From assembly GCF_029714325.1 (NCBI RefSeq), contig NZ_CP121666.1, positions 1,488,001 to 1,552,000 of the forward strand: 64,000 nucleotides of DNA, read 5' to 3'. The notes beneath the pieces are model-generated. The model ran no database searches, was not told the DNA's origin, and saw only the letters and a program-made list of their open reading frames with translations. This DNA comes from Bradyrhizobium sp. CB1717. GTDB taxonomy: Bacteria; Pseudomonadota; Alphaproteobacteria; Rhizobiales; Xanthobacteraceae. The position numbers and the translations under genes are program-made. The first letter of the stretch is position 1; each line of letters opens with the position of its first letter. This document shows, in pieces, positions 27,059 to 35,037 of this stretch.

Positions 27059-28051
27059 TTAACGAGCCTTAAGCGGATGGGCCTTCTGGTGCCACGCCCA
27101 GGCGGTGCGGATCACCGTCGGCAGGTCGGAATGACGCGGCACGAAGTTCAGGACTTTTCGCGCGGCGGAGGGATCGGCGACCAGGTAAGTGGGGTCGCCG
27201 GCGCGGCGCGGCTTGACGGTGTGCGGTACCTCGCGCCCGGTCTCCTGCCTGATGGCGTCGAGGATCTGGCGCACCGAGAAGCCCGCGCCGGTGCCGAGGT
27301 TGAAGCTGCCGCCGGCATGTCCCGTTTCCAGCAGTTTCAGCGCGGCGACGTGCGCGGCGGCAAGGTCCGTGACATGGATGTAGTCGCGGATCGCGGTGCC
27401 GTCGGGCGTGTCGTAATCGTCACCGAACACGGCGAAGTCGACATGGCCCTGCAGCGCCATCATCGCGCGCGGAATGAGATGGGTCTCGTTGTCGCGCAGT
27501 TCACCGATGCCGCCGGCGGGATCGGCGCCGCTGGCATTGAAATAGCGCAGGCAGAAGGCACCGACGCCGTAGGCTGCGCGATAATCGGCGAGCATGCGCT
27601 CGATCATCCATTTCGATGCGCCGTAGGGGTTGATCGGCGCGCAGGGGAAGTCTTCCGGCAGCTCCTTGGAATCGGCATTGCCGTAGACTGCGCCAGTCGA
27701 GGAGAACACGATGCGATGGCAGCCGGCGTTGCGCATCGCCTGCAACAGCGACAACGTGCCTTGCACGTTGTTGATGTAATATTTCTGCGGGTCGGTCATG
27801 GATTCGCCGACGAGGCTGGCGGCCGCGAAATGCATCACCGCTGTGACCTTGTGCTCGGCGAAGGCGCGCGCCAGCGCCGCGCCGTCGAGCAGATCGCCGG
27901 TCACGAGGGGACCGGCGACGAAGCTGCGGTGACCTGTCGAGAGATTGTCATAAACGACGGGCTGATAGCCGGCGGCGGTCAGTGCGCGGCAGGCATGCGA
28001 GCCAATATAGCCTGCGCCTCCTGTGACGAGGACAGTCGGTCGATCGGTCAT
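27059..28051 (-). CDS. galE: UDP-glucose 4-epimerase
   Basis: A 330-residue short-chain epimerase that interconverts UDP-glucose and UDP-galactose with bound NAD. The Rossmann motif TGGAGYIGSHACRAL is at residues 10-24, the catalytic triad region is FSSTGAVYG plus YGASKWMIE (Tyr and Lys), and the tail has the usual TVKPRRAGDPTYLVADP. It is the last gene of a minus-strand run with the WecG-type transferase and ExoP-like gene, so it should provide UDP-galactose for the exopolysaccharide. Confidence 0.93.
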   Translation of the reverse strand: MTDRPTVLVTGGAGYIGSHACRALTAAGYQPVVYDNLSTGHRSFVAGPLVTGDLLDGAALARAFAEHKVTAVMHFAAASLVGESMTDPQKYYINNVQGTLSLLQAMRNAGCHRIVFSSTGAVYGNADSKELPEDFPCAPINPYGASKWMIERMLADYRAAYGVGAFCLRYFNASGADPAGGIGELRDNETHLIPRAMMALQGHVDFAVFGDDYDTPDGTAIRDYIHVTDLAAAHVAALKLLETGHAGGSFNLGTGAGFSVRQILDAIRQETGREVPHTVKPRRAGDPTYLVADPSAARKVLNFVPRHSDLPTVIRTAWAWHQKAHPLKAR

Positions 28052-28070
28052 GTCGTATGCTACTCTTCTC

Positions 28071-28877
28071 TCAGCGATTGAAAGGCCGTTTGCGGCTGAA
28101 GAGAAGATAGAGCGCGCGGGGGTTGGTGGTCAAATAGCGCCAGAACAGGCGGCGTGGTTCGAGCCATGTGCGCCAGGCCCATTCGAGTCCGAATTTCTGC
28201 ATCCATTGCGGGGCGCGGGACCGGCTGCCCGACAAAAAGTTGAATAAGCCGCCGGATGTCTTGATAACGCCAACATTGGTGAGCAGCGGCGTGAATTCCT
28301 CGACGAATGCCTGCTCGTTGGGCACGCCGAACGCGACCCAGAGATAATCGGGCGCGAGCGCGTTGATCTCCTCGACTTTCGCGCGCAGGGCTTCGCCGCG
28401 CAGATAGCCGTGGCTGTGCCCGACGATCTTCAGGTTCGGATACAGATTGCGGACGTTGGCGACCGCCGCGGCGTTCTCGGCCTCGCTGGCGCCGAACATG
28501 TAGAAGGTGCGGCCGACCGCTTCGGCCTTGCGCGCGACGACGTGGAACAGGTCCGTGGTCGCGACGCGCTCGGGCAGCGGAAACCAGGATTGCAGTTTCG
28601 AGGCTGCGACCAGCGGCTGGCCGTCGGCATTGATCAAATCGGCGGCGCGGAACAGGCGCTCGGTCTGCGGTTCGGTCGAGCAGCGCGCCAGCACCTCGCC
28701 ATTGGCCGAGGTCAGGTACAGCGGACGGCCGATGCGATTTTGCGGATCGGTGGCCTCGATCATGAAATCGGCGGTGGCTTCCAGGTCGAGCGCGGCCATG
28801 CGGAGGCCGCCGACGGTGATCCGTGGCACGTCGGCGGTTGCGGCCCGTCCGTCCAGATTGACGCGGCGCTCAAGCAT
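28071..28877 (-). CDS. WecG/TagA/CpsF family glycosyltransferase
   Basis: A 268-residue family 26 transferase. The conserved core is complete: LTSANGEVLARCS and INADGQPLVAASKLQ near residues 53-98, RTFYMFGASE, and PDYLWVAFGVPNEQAFVEEF at about 176-195. Members add N-acetylmannosaminuronate, N-acetylmannosamine or glucose residues to lipid-linked intermediates at the inner face of the membrane. The start codon overlaps the end of the ExoP-like gene by 8 bp, so the two are translationally coupled. The sugar is not predictable. Confidence 0.9.
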   Translation of the reverse strand: MLERRVNLDGRAATADVPRITVGGLRMAALDLEATADFMIEATDPQNRIGRPLYLTSANGEVLARCSTEPQTERLFRAADLINADGQPLVAASKLQSWFPLPERVATTDLFHVVARKAEAVGRTFYMFGASEAENAAAVANVRNLYPNLKIVGHSHGYLRGEALRAKVEEINALAPDYLWVAFGVPNEQAFVEEFTPLLTNVGVIKTSGGLFNFLSGSRSRAPQWMQKFGLEWAWRTWLEPRRLFWRYLTTNPRALYLLFSRKRPFNR

Positions 28878-31236
28878 ATTGTCTGCCTCGCTGGCGCGCT
28901 TGGGTTGCGGGGGTGAGCTCGTCGAGCACGACGCCGACGAGCTTGCGCTCGGCGCGGCCGAGCGTGCTCAGGATCTCCTCCAGGCCGTCGTTGATGTCCA
29001 GGCTGGTCGGCAGCACCGCCACCAGCGCATCGACCTCGTCGAGCAGCTTGCGGCTGCCGGCGGCGAGCGGCGTCACGGGACCGTCGAGGATCACGAGGTC
29101 ATAGCCGCCGGCGGAGCGCGCCTGCGCGATCGCCTTGCGGATGGCTTCAGCTGCCTTGCCGGCATCGCCTTCGGCGGCCGGCAGAACCGAGATGCCGTTG
29201 ACCGTCTTGATCTCGCGCGCGGCCTTGCTGCCGTTCGAGAGCCAGCCGAGCCTGCTCGGCTCGCTCCTGCCGTTACGGTTGATCTTGTTCGAGAGAGAAT
29301 GCGCCAGATGGTCGGCATCGATCATCAGCACGCGGGCGCCGTCACGCGCGGCTGCGAGCGCAAAGTTCAGCGCGGTCACGCTGCGTCCGGTGGTCTCGCC
29401 GGGACCGAGCAATGCGACGACCGGCATCGCCTTGCCGCCGGCGCGCCGGGCCACCGCCGCGCGCATGTCGCGCCAGGCATTGAGCAGGCTCGTCAGGGGG
29501 AAGCCGGGACGCAGCGTCGGCCAGCCCAGCCGCGTCAGGTCGACGCCGCCGCCGGTGGCGAGAATGGCGCCAAGCGTGTGGATGACGTCGGCTTCCTGAA
29601 GGCGCGCGATCAGCGGCTTTTCGATCAGAGGTCTTTCGACCGTTGAAGGTTGCAGCGGTGGCGCAGCAACTTCCGGCGGAGCCTGCGCGACCTCCGGAGC
29701 TCGCGAGACCTGCTGCGGCTGCGCAATCTCGCTGGGCCGCGGCGGCTCTTGAGCGCGCGGAGCTTGCGGCGCCGGTGTGCGCTCACGGCGAGCGGGTGCA
29801 GGTGCCGGCGCGCCGGCGAACAGCAGCTCGGCCGCGGCGAACCAGCCCGACGCAGCGATGGCGCCGAAGATGAAGCCGATCATGGCGAACAGGCTCATGG
29901 CCGGCGGGAACGAACGCCGCTGCGGCACGGTGGCCTCGCCGATGACGCGGGCGGCCGACGTGTTCAGGCTCTCCTGCTCCTCGGTTTCGCGCGAGCGCTT
30001 GAGGAAGGATTGATAGACGTCGCGGCTGGCATCGGCCTCACGCTCGAGCTCGCGCAGGCGTACCGCGGCCTGGCTGAGCTGCACGCTCTGTCGCTTCTGC
30101 GCTTCAAGCGCGCGGTTCAGCGACGCCTCAAAATCGCGGGCGCGCGTCAGATCATTCTTGGCCGACTGGGCGAAGCGATCAATCTCCTCGCTGATGGTTC
30201 GCTTGAGATCCTCGACCTGCTTCTCCGTCTGGCGCAGCGCCGGATGGCGCGGGCCGAGCTCGCCGGCCTGCTCCGCATATTTCTTGCGGGCCTCGGCATA
30301 TTGCGCGCGCAGGTTCGCGATCGTCGGCGATTGCAGCGCTTCGGGAATTGCGCCGGCATCCGCCGCCGTGCGCCGGCTCGCCTCGATCTGGTCGAGCCGG
30401 GCCTGCGCGTCCATCGTCGCGGCGCGCGCGGCGGAAAGCCGCTGGTTGCTGGCGGAGAGCTGCTGGTCGCTGATCAATGCGTCCTGGGTGCCGACGAAAT
30501 TGTTCTGCGCCTTGTAGGTCGCAAGTGCGGTCTCGGCATTGCGCAGCCGCTCGCGCAGCTCCTTCAGGCGGCTGGAGAGGTCGCTGGTGGCGCGCCGTGC
30601 CGCCGAAGCCTGCGAGTTGCGGGACTCCGTGAGGTAGACGTTGGTCAGCGTGTTGGCGAGCATCGCCGCCTTCGCCGGATCGGTCGACCAGACCTCGATG
30701 TCGACGATGAAGCTCTTCTCGGTCTTGCGTATCGTGATGTGCCGGTTCAGCGCGTCGAGCGCCGCGAGCTGCACTTCCTTCGTTTCCGCGGCGGAGGGCC
30801 CGCGGGGCTGCAGGCCGACCAGCCCGAGCAGCGACGACATCAGGCTCTTGCCGTCGCCGCCGCCGAATTCGGGATCCTTGTCGAGACCCGCATGCTGGAT
30901 CACCTGGAGCAGCACGCTGTTGGAGGTGATCAGGCGCGCCTGGCTCTCCACCACCATGGACATGCCGGAGACGTCCTGCGCGCGGGGCGTGAGCTCGCGA
31001 TCGACGAGCTGGAGTTCGCGCGGATCGACATAGAGCTGGGCTGTGGCGGTGTAGCGAGGCGTCAGGCTCTTGCCGACCGTGACCGCGAGCGTCGCGCCGA
31101 GCAGGGCGGCGGCCGCAATCGCGACCTTGCGCCGCCAAAGCAGGTTGACCAGCTCCAGCGCGCTGAAGCCGGCCTCAGGCCTCTGCTGCGGGGCCTCTGG
31201 TCTCGCCCGATCTATCGGCTGGTTATAGTCCAGCAT
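28870..31236 (-). CDS. ExoP/Wzc-like polysaccharide chain-length and export protein with altered P-loop
   Basis: A 788-residue inner-membrane co-polymerase. It has a Wzz domain with a first membrane segment (KVAIAAAALLGATLAVTVGK), a long periplasmic coiled coil (about residues 190-420), a second membrane segment (FPPAMSLFAMIGFIFGAIAA), a Pro-rich linker (about 480-535) and a C-terminal BY-kinase-like domain (about 600-788). In this last domain the P-loop reads GPGETTGRSV, with Arg where the lysine should be, the A' motif is LMIDADH and Walker B LVILDGPV. The C-terminus has a single terminal-region tyrosine (RGRQYA), not a tyrosine cluster. It probably controls chain length without normal autophosphorylation. 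Confidence 0.88.
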   Translation of the reverse strand: MLDYNQPIDRARPEAPQQRPEAGFSALELVNLLWRRKVAIAAAALLGATLAVTVGKSLTPRYTATAQLYVDPRELQLVDRELTPRAQDVSGMSMVVESQARLITSNSVLLQVIQHAGLDKDPEFGGGDGKSLMSSLLGLVGLQPRGPSAAETKEVQLAALDALNRHITIRKTEKSFIVDIEVWSTDPAKAAMLANTLTNVYLTESRNSQASAARRATSDLSSRLKELRERLRNAETALATYKAQNNFVGTQDALISDQQLSASNQRLSAARAATMDAQARLDQIEASRRTAADAGAIPEALQSPTIANLRAQYAEARKKYAEQAGELGPRHPALRQTEKQVEDLKRTISEEIDRFAQSAKNDLTRARDFEASLNRALEAQKRQSVQLSQAAVRLRELEREADASRDVYQSFLKRSRETEEQESLNTSAARVIGEATVPQRRSFPPAMSLFAMIGFIFGAIAASGWFAAAELLFAGAPAPAPARRERTPAPQAPRAQEPPRPSEIAQPQQVSRAPEVAQAPPEVAAPPLQPSTVERPLIEKPLIARLQEADVIHTLGAILATGGGVDLTRLGWPTLRPGFPLTSLLNAWRDMRAAVARRAGGKAMPVVALLGPGETTGRSVTALNFALAAARDGARVLMIDADHLAHSLSNKINRNGRSEPSRLGWLSNGSKAAREIKTVNGISVLPAAEGDAGKAAEAIRKAIAQARSAGGYDLVILDGPVTPLAAGSRKLLDEVDALVAVLPTSLDINDGLEEILSTLGRAERKLVGVVLDELTPATQARQRGRQYA

Positions 31237-31351
31237 CGTCCCCAGCTTTCATTCCAACGGCCGCGGGCTGAGGGGTTACTCTTCGCTTTACGCCACGCAC
31301 CAGGGATATAGGTGCCCAATCAACGCAACAGGGAAAATTAACCATACTCAT

Positions 31352-31436
31352 TGAGGGACTATTCACCGAAATGGCAAACAAAGCGTTTAAGCGCGTGCCA
31401 CCGTTCGACGCGTCGCAGTGACGCCGAAGTCCCTCA
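31352..31436. promoter_or_regulatory. Spaced inverted repeat TGAGGGACT/AGTCCCTCA upstream of the exoP-like gene
   Basis: The perfect 9-bp arms lie at 31352-31360 and 31428-31436, 67 bp apart, in the 277-bp gap before the exoP-like gene. The gap has no credible coding frame. The arms could be two operator half sites bridged by a looping regulator, or the base of a large stem in the leader RNA. Neither is shown. Confidence 0.4.
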
Positions 31437-31513
31437 GAGATTAACGGTTCGTTACCGCGCGCAACGAGGCCGCGAGGCTCCGCTCGGCTCGCAAGTGGCT
31501 GCGCGCGCATGGA

Positions 31514-32314
31514 TCAGTTTTTCCGCAGGATGACGTGATAATCGCCGCGGCGGACGTCGGTGCCGCGCGGGAGCACGGCGTTCAGCACGGCGGCGCCGGC
31601 ATCGACGAGCGCCGCGAACAGCGGCTTGCGCCGGCGCATCTCGGGATAGCGCGGACTCTCGACCTCGCGGCGATAGATCATCTCGAGGCCATTGGCGGCC
31701 GCGAACGCTTCGAGCCGCGGCAGCGTCACCAGTGGATGGAAGAAGGTCGGGAACGGCGGCTCGCCGGGCAGGCCGGCATCCTTGATGCCGCGGATGTGCC
31801 GGTAGAACCAGACGTGGAACCAGTGCGGCGAATATTTGGTGACGACGCCGGACAGCGAGCGCGGATTGGGCGCGCCGATCAGGATCATCCCGCCGCGCTT
31901 GAGCGCATCACGGAAGTTCAGGAGCGCTGCGTCGACATGGGGCAGATGCTCGATCACGTTGTAGCAGATGACGAGATCGAAGGTTTCGCTCCCGAAGCTG
32001 TAGGTCTGCACGTCGCCGAGGATGGCCTCGTCCGCATATGTGTTGTTGCGGACCTGGTCCTCGTCGATGTCGACGACGGTGACCTTGCTGCGGCTCAGCA
32101 ATTCCGGCGGCAGAATGCTGCACGAGCCGCCGCCGGCTTCATAGATGGCGAGACGGCCCTGTGGCAGCTCGCGACGCAGCACGCCGTGAACGGCGAGCAG
32201 ACTGTCGCGGGCTTCGCCGGGGACCAGATCATGCAGCGCCTGGACGTGCGAGGTGGTGGCGGGGGCGTCGATCGCCGTGGCTGTCGCGAAATCGATCGTG
32301 GCTGGCTTGTTCAT
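31514..32314 (-). CDS. SAM-dependent methyltransferase (exopolysaccharide cluster)
   Basis: A 266-residue class I methyltransferase. The SAM site is IYEAGGGSCSILPPELL (motif I, about residues 58-74), VTVVDIDEDQV (the acidic ribose-binding strand) and FDLVICYNVIEHLPHVDAAL with GGMILIGAPNPRSLSG. The tail FHPLVTLPRLEAFAAANG is typical of sugar or lipid-linked sugar methylases. It lies inside the polysaccharide cluster and may methylate a glycan, but the acceptor is unknown. Confidence 0.88.
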   Translation of the reverse strand: MNKPATIDFATATAIDAPATTSHVQALHDLVPGEARDSLLAVHGVLRRELPQGRLAIYEAGGGSCSILPPELLSRSKVTVVDIDEDQVRNNTYADEAILGDVQTYSFGSETFDLVICYNVIEHLPHVDAALLNFRDALKRGGMILIGAPNPRSLSGVVTKYSPHWFHVWFYRHIRGIKDAGLPGEPPFPTFFHPLVTLPRLEAFAAANGLEMIYRREVESPRYPEMRRRKPLFAALVDAGAAVLNAVLPRGTDVRRGDYHVILRKN

Positions 32315-32723
32315 ATTTTCTGACCGCGCTTGTTCTATTCAAATTTACAGGAAAAAACTCGCATGCCCGAAGAGCAAATCCGATGCCGCGCCGCTCCACC
32401 GGTCGTGGTGCTTACGGACGGGTTAATGCGCATGGGCGTTAACTACGGCATCGTCCGCATCGCGCCTCCGGCACATGATGGACTGCGAATTGCAGTACCA
32501 CGTGCGCATGGATTTGCCGGGGAAGCACGTGAAAACGGTTAAGTGCATGGCGTCGGGTCTGCATTGTCGGACGATCCGCTGCGTGGTGCCACCTCGCGCC
32601 TCGCGCCGGCTGTCCACTTCGAGACGCAACTGTCCCGCGACGCTGTACCGTCGCGGGACGACAGCCTTGGCGCAAGCGACCGGCGCAGGGCTTTTTCAAC
32701 ATATCTCGGGCATCTAGAACGCC
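32315..32723. other. 409-bp divergent intergenic region of the polysaccharide cluster
   Basis: No convincing gene lies here; short open frames have no ribosome sites or family character. The region holds GGTTAA or CGTTAA motifs near 32421, 32437 and 32536, and a perfect hairpin at 32632-32659. It should contain the promoters of the methyltransferase (leftward) and the glycosyltransferase (rightward). Confidence 0.6.
32632..32659. promoter_or_regulatory. Perfect 11-bp hairpin in the polysaccharide divergent gap
   Basis: GTCCCGCGACG (32632-32642) pairs exactly with CGTCGCGGGAC (32649-32659) around the loop CTGTAC. No run of T follows on either strand, so it is not a standard terminator. It lies 65 bp before the glycosyltransferase start and may be an operator or a leader RNA structure. 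Confidence 0.55.
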
Positions 32724-33752
32724 ATGACACTGATCCCGACAGACCTGTCTGCCAGCCGGATATCGGATGCCGTGCGCGATCCCAATCGGGAAATCGTCGC
32801 GAGCTCGCGCGTCATCGACCTGTCGGTCGGCATCGTCGTCTGCATTCCCTGCTTCCGCCGCCCGCAGCATCTGCGGCTGACGCTGGACTCGCTCGCAAGC
32901 CAGCGTACCCCGCGTTCCTTTGCCGTCGTCATGGTCGAGAACGACGCGGCAAAGCGCGAGAGCGCGCCGGTCGCCGCGGAATATCTCGCCGACGGCAGGC
33001 TCCAGGGTATCTGCATCGTCGAGCGGCGGCAGGGCAATTGCCAGGCGATCAACGCCGCGTTCGAGACGGCGCAGGCGCTGTTTCCCGCCGCGACCCGCTT
33101 CCTGATGATCGACGACGACGAGATCGCATCACCCGACTGGCTCGAGCTGATGGTCCGCACCGCGGAGGCGACCGGCGCCGACGTCGTCGGCGGCCCGGTG
33201 CTGCCGGTCTTCGACGACGACAGCAAGCCGTGGCTCGCGCGTCATCCCGCCTTTTGCCCGGCCTACGACTACAGCGGCGCGGTGCCGCTGATCTATGGCT
33301 GCGGCAATTGCCTGATCACCCGCGCCGCGTTTGAGCGGTTTGACAAGCCCGCGTTCGACCTGCGCTTCAACTTCCTCGGCGGTGGCGATTGCGATTTCTT
33401 CGTGCGGTGCCGCGACGCCGGCATGCTGTTTCATTGGACGGCGGAGGCGGTCATCACAGAGACCGTGCCGCAAAGCCGCACCAGCTTCGGTTGGATCGCC
33501 AGGCGGGGCTTGCGCATTGGCGCGATCAATTATCGTGTGCAGTACAAGGCCGCGCGGAGCGCGGCGGCGCGGGCGCGGGTGTTCGCGCAGATGCTCGGCC
33601 GCCTGCCGCTGTCGCTGCTGCGTACGGCACGTCTGCTGGCGACCTCGAAGACGGTCGTCGCCATGCATCCCGCGCTGGTCGCGTTCGGTTCCATGCTGGC
33701 AGCATTCGGCATCGAGCCGAAGCCCTATGAAGCCTCGAAGATCCTATCCTGA
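32724..33752 (+). CDS. Family 2 glycosyltransferase
   Basis: A 342-residue GT-A fold glycosyltransferase. The nucleotide-binding start is VGIVVCIPCFRRPQHLRLTL (about residues 34-53), followed by RRQGNCQAINAAFE, the metal-binding acidic triplet LMIDDDE (about 130-136) and the acceptor-side GGGDCDFF. The C-terminal part has a hydrophobic stretch near AHP-type residues MHPALVAFGSMLAAFG that may touch the membrane. The start ATG at 32724 follows a long leader. It should add one sugar to the lipid-linked repeat unit of the exopolysaccharide. Confidence 0.88.
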   Translation: MTLIPTDLSASRISDAVRDPNREIVASSRVIDLSVGIVVCIPCFRRPQHLRLTLDSLASQRTPRSFAVVMVENDAAKRESAPVAAEYLADGRLQGICIVERRQGNCQAINAAFETAQALFPAATRFLMIDDDEIASPDWLELMVRTAEATGADVVGGPVLPVFDDDSKPWLARHPAFCPAYDYSGAVPLIYGCGNCLITRAAFERFDKPAFDLRFNFLGGGDCDFFVRCRDAGMLFHWTAEAVITETVPQSRTSFGWIARRGLRIGAINYRVQYKAARSAAARARVFAQMLGRLPLSLLRTARLLATSKTVVAMHPALVAFGSMLAAFGIEPKPYEASKILS

Positions 33753-33767
33753 CGCCGCAGAGAAGGG

Positions 33768-34856
33768 TTAGATGCCGAAGCGGGCGAGAGCTGTCCTGGC
33801 CGCGGCGCGCGGCAGCGCCTTGAACGAGCGCCGGCCCACCATCGCCAGATAGCCAAGGGCGTCGCGATACCTGCCGAAGCGGACCGCTTGCATCGCCGAA
33901 TAAGTGACGAGATGAATCTCCGCGGCGAGGCGCAGCCCGGCTGCCGCGCCCGCGGGCAGTCTCGCCAGGATCAGCCCATCGTCGAAGACCCGCGCGATCG
34001 CGGGAAAGAAATCCTTCGGCGTCCGTACCGCCGCGTTCATGGTGTTGGCCGTGTGCAGGCGATAATCGAGCAGCAGCTTCGGTGCGAACTCGAATTCGCC
34101 GATTGCGGCGAGGCGGCACCAGCAATGCCAGTCCTCGCAATATCTGAGCGAGGTATCGAAGCCGCCGATGGCGCGGAAGGCCTCGGCACGGGCGAGCGCG
34201 ATGCCGCCATTGACGATGAAATTGCCGCTGGCGAGCCGTGCCAGCACGTCGCCGGAGGGCTTGCGGCGCCCTTTCAACAGGTCCCGCCGACCGATCTGCC
34301 GTCCTTCGCTGTCAATGGTGTTGTAGTCGCCGTAGACGAGAACCGCGCGTGGAGCGTCGCGCGCCGTCGCGAGCAGTGCCGCCACTGCGCCGGGGCGCAG
34401 GCGGTCGTCGGCATCGAGGAAGAGCAGCCACTCGCCGCCCGCATGCCGCGCGCCGAGATTGCGCGCGGCCGACACGCCGGCGGAGTCGTTGCTCATCAAG
34501 CGCAGCCGCGGGTCACGGATGGCGCGAACGATCGCGACGGTCTCGTCGGTCGAACCGTCGTCGACGACGATCACTTCGCTCACCTCGCCCTGCGACAGCG
34601 CGCTGGCGAGGGTTTCGCCGATATAGGCGGCGACGTTCTTGGCGGGAATGACGACGGACACCGAAATGGTCGAGCCGACCTGCAGCGGCGGACGCGCCGG
34701 CGTCGCCACGCGAGATGAGGCCGGCAATTCGAGAATGTCTTCGGCGGTGATCAAGCGGCGGCTCGTTCTTAATGATCCGTTAACCGGGGCGATCTGCGCG
34801 CTGGCAGGACCCGCGATCGAAAAGCTCGTGCCGGATGATACTCGCATTGCCGGCAA
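33768..34856 (-). CDS. Family 2 glycosyltransferase
   Basis: A 362-residue family 2 transferase. The core is typical: ISVSVVIPAKNVAAYIGETL (about residues 64-83), EVIVVDDGSTDETV, RNLGARHAGGEWLLFLDADD with the DxD-type acidic group, and CEDWHCWCRLA as the base region. The first 55 or so residues are low-complexity and not family-like; an internal TTG near 34751 (LITAEDILEL) could be the true start, but no ribosome site settles it. It is convergent with the other glycosyltransferase (15-bp gap). Confidence 0.85.
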   Translation of the reverse strand: MPAMRVSSGTSFSIAGPASAQIAPVNGSLRTSRRLITAEDILELPASSRVATPARPPLQVGSTISVSVVIPAKNVAAYIGETLASALSQGEVSEVIVVDDGSTDETVAIVRAIRDPRLRLMSNDSAGVSAARNLGARHAGGEWLLFLDADDRLRPGAVAALLATARDAPRAVLVYGDYNTIDSEGRQIGRRDLLKGRRKPSGDVLARLASGNFIVNGGIALARAEAFRAIGGFDTSLRYCEDWHCWCRLAAIGEFEFAPKLLLDYRLHTANTMNAAVRTPKDFFPAIARVFDDGLILARLPAGAAAGLRLAAEIHLVTYSAMQAVRFGRYRDALGYLAMVGRRSFKALPRAAARTALARFGI

Positions 34857-35037
34857 ATCATTGCGGGCGAGATCTGCGCGTCGCCGGTTTCGTCAAGTAA
34901 CGTTAAGTCGACTGCATTGAGCTTGCGGAAATATGGAGGAGCGCGCCAGCGCCGCTCGGCCGCACTGGTTGACGGACGGTTAACGGGGATGCGGTAGGAC
35001 GTGAGGCTTCCGCCGGCTTCACCACCTGCATTGAGCC

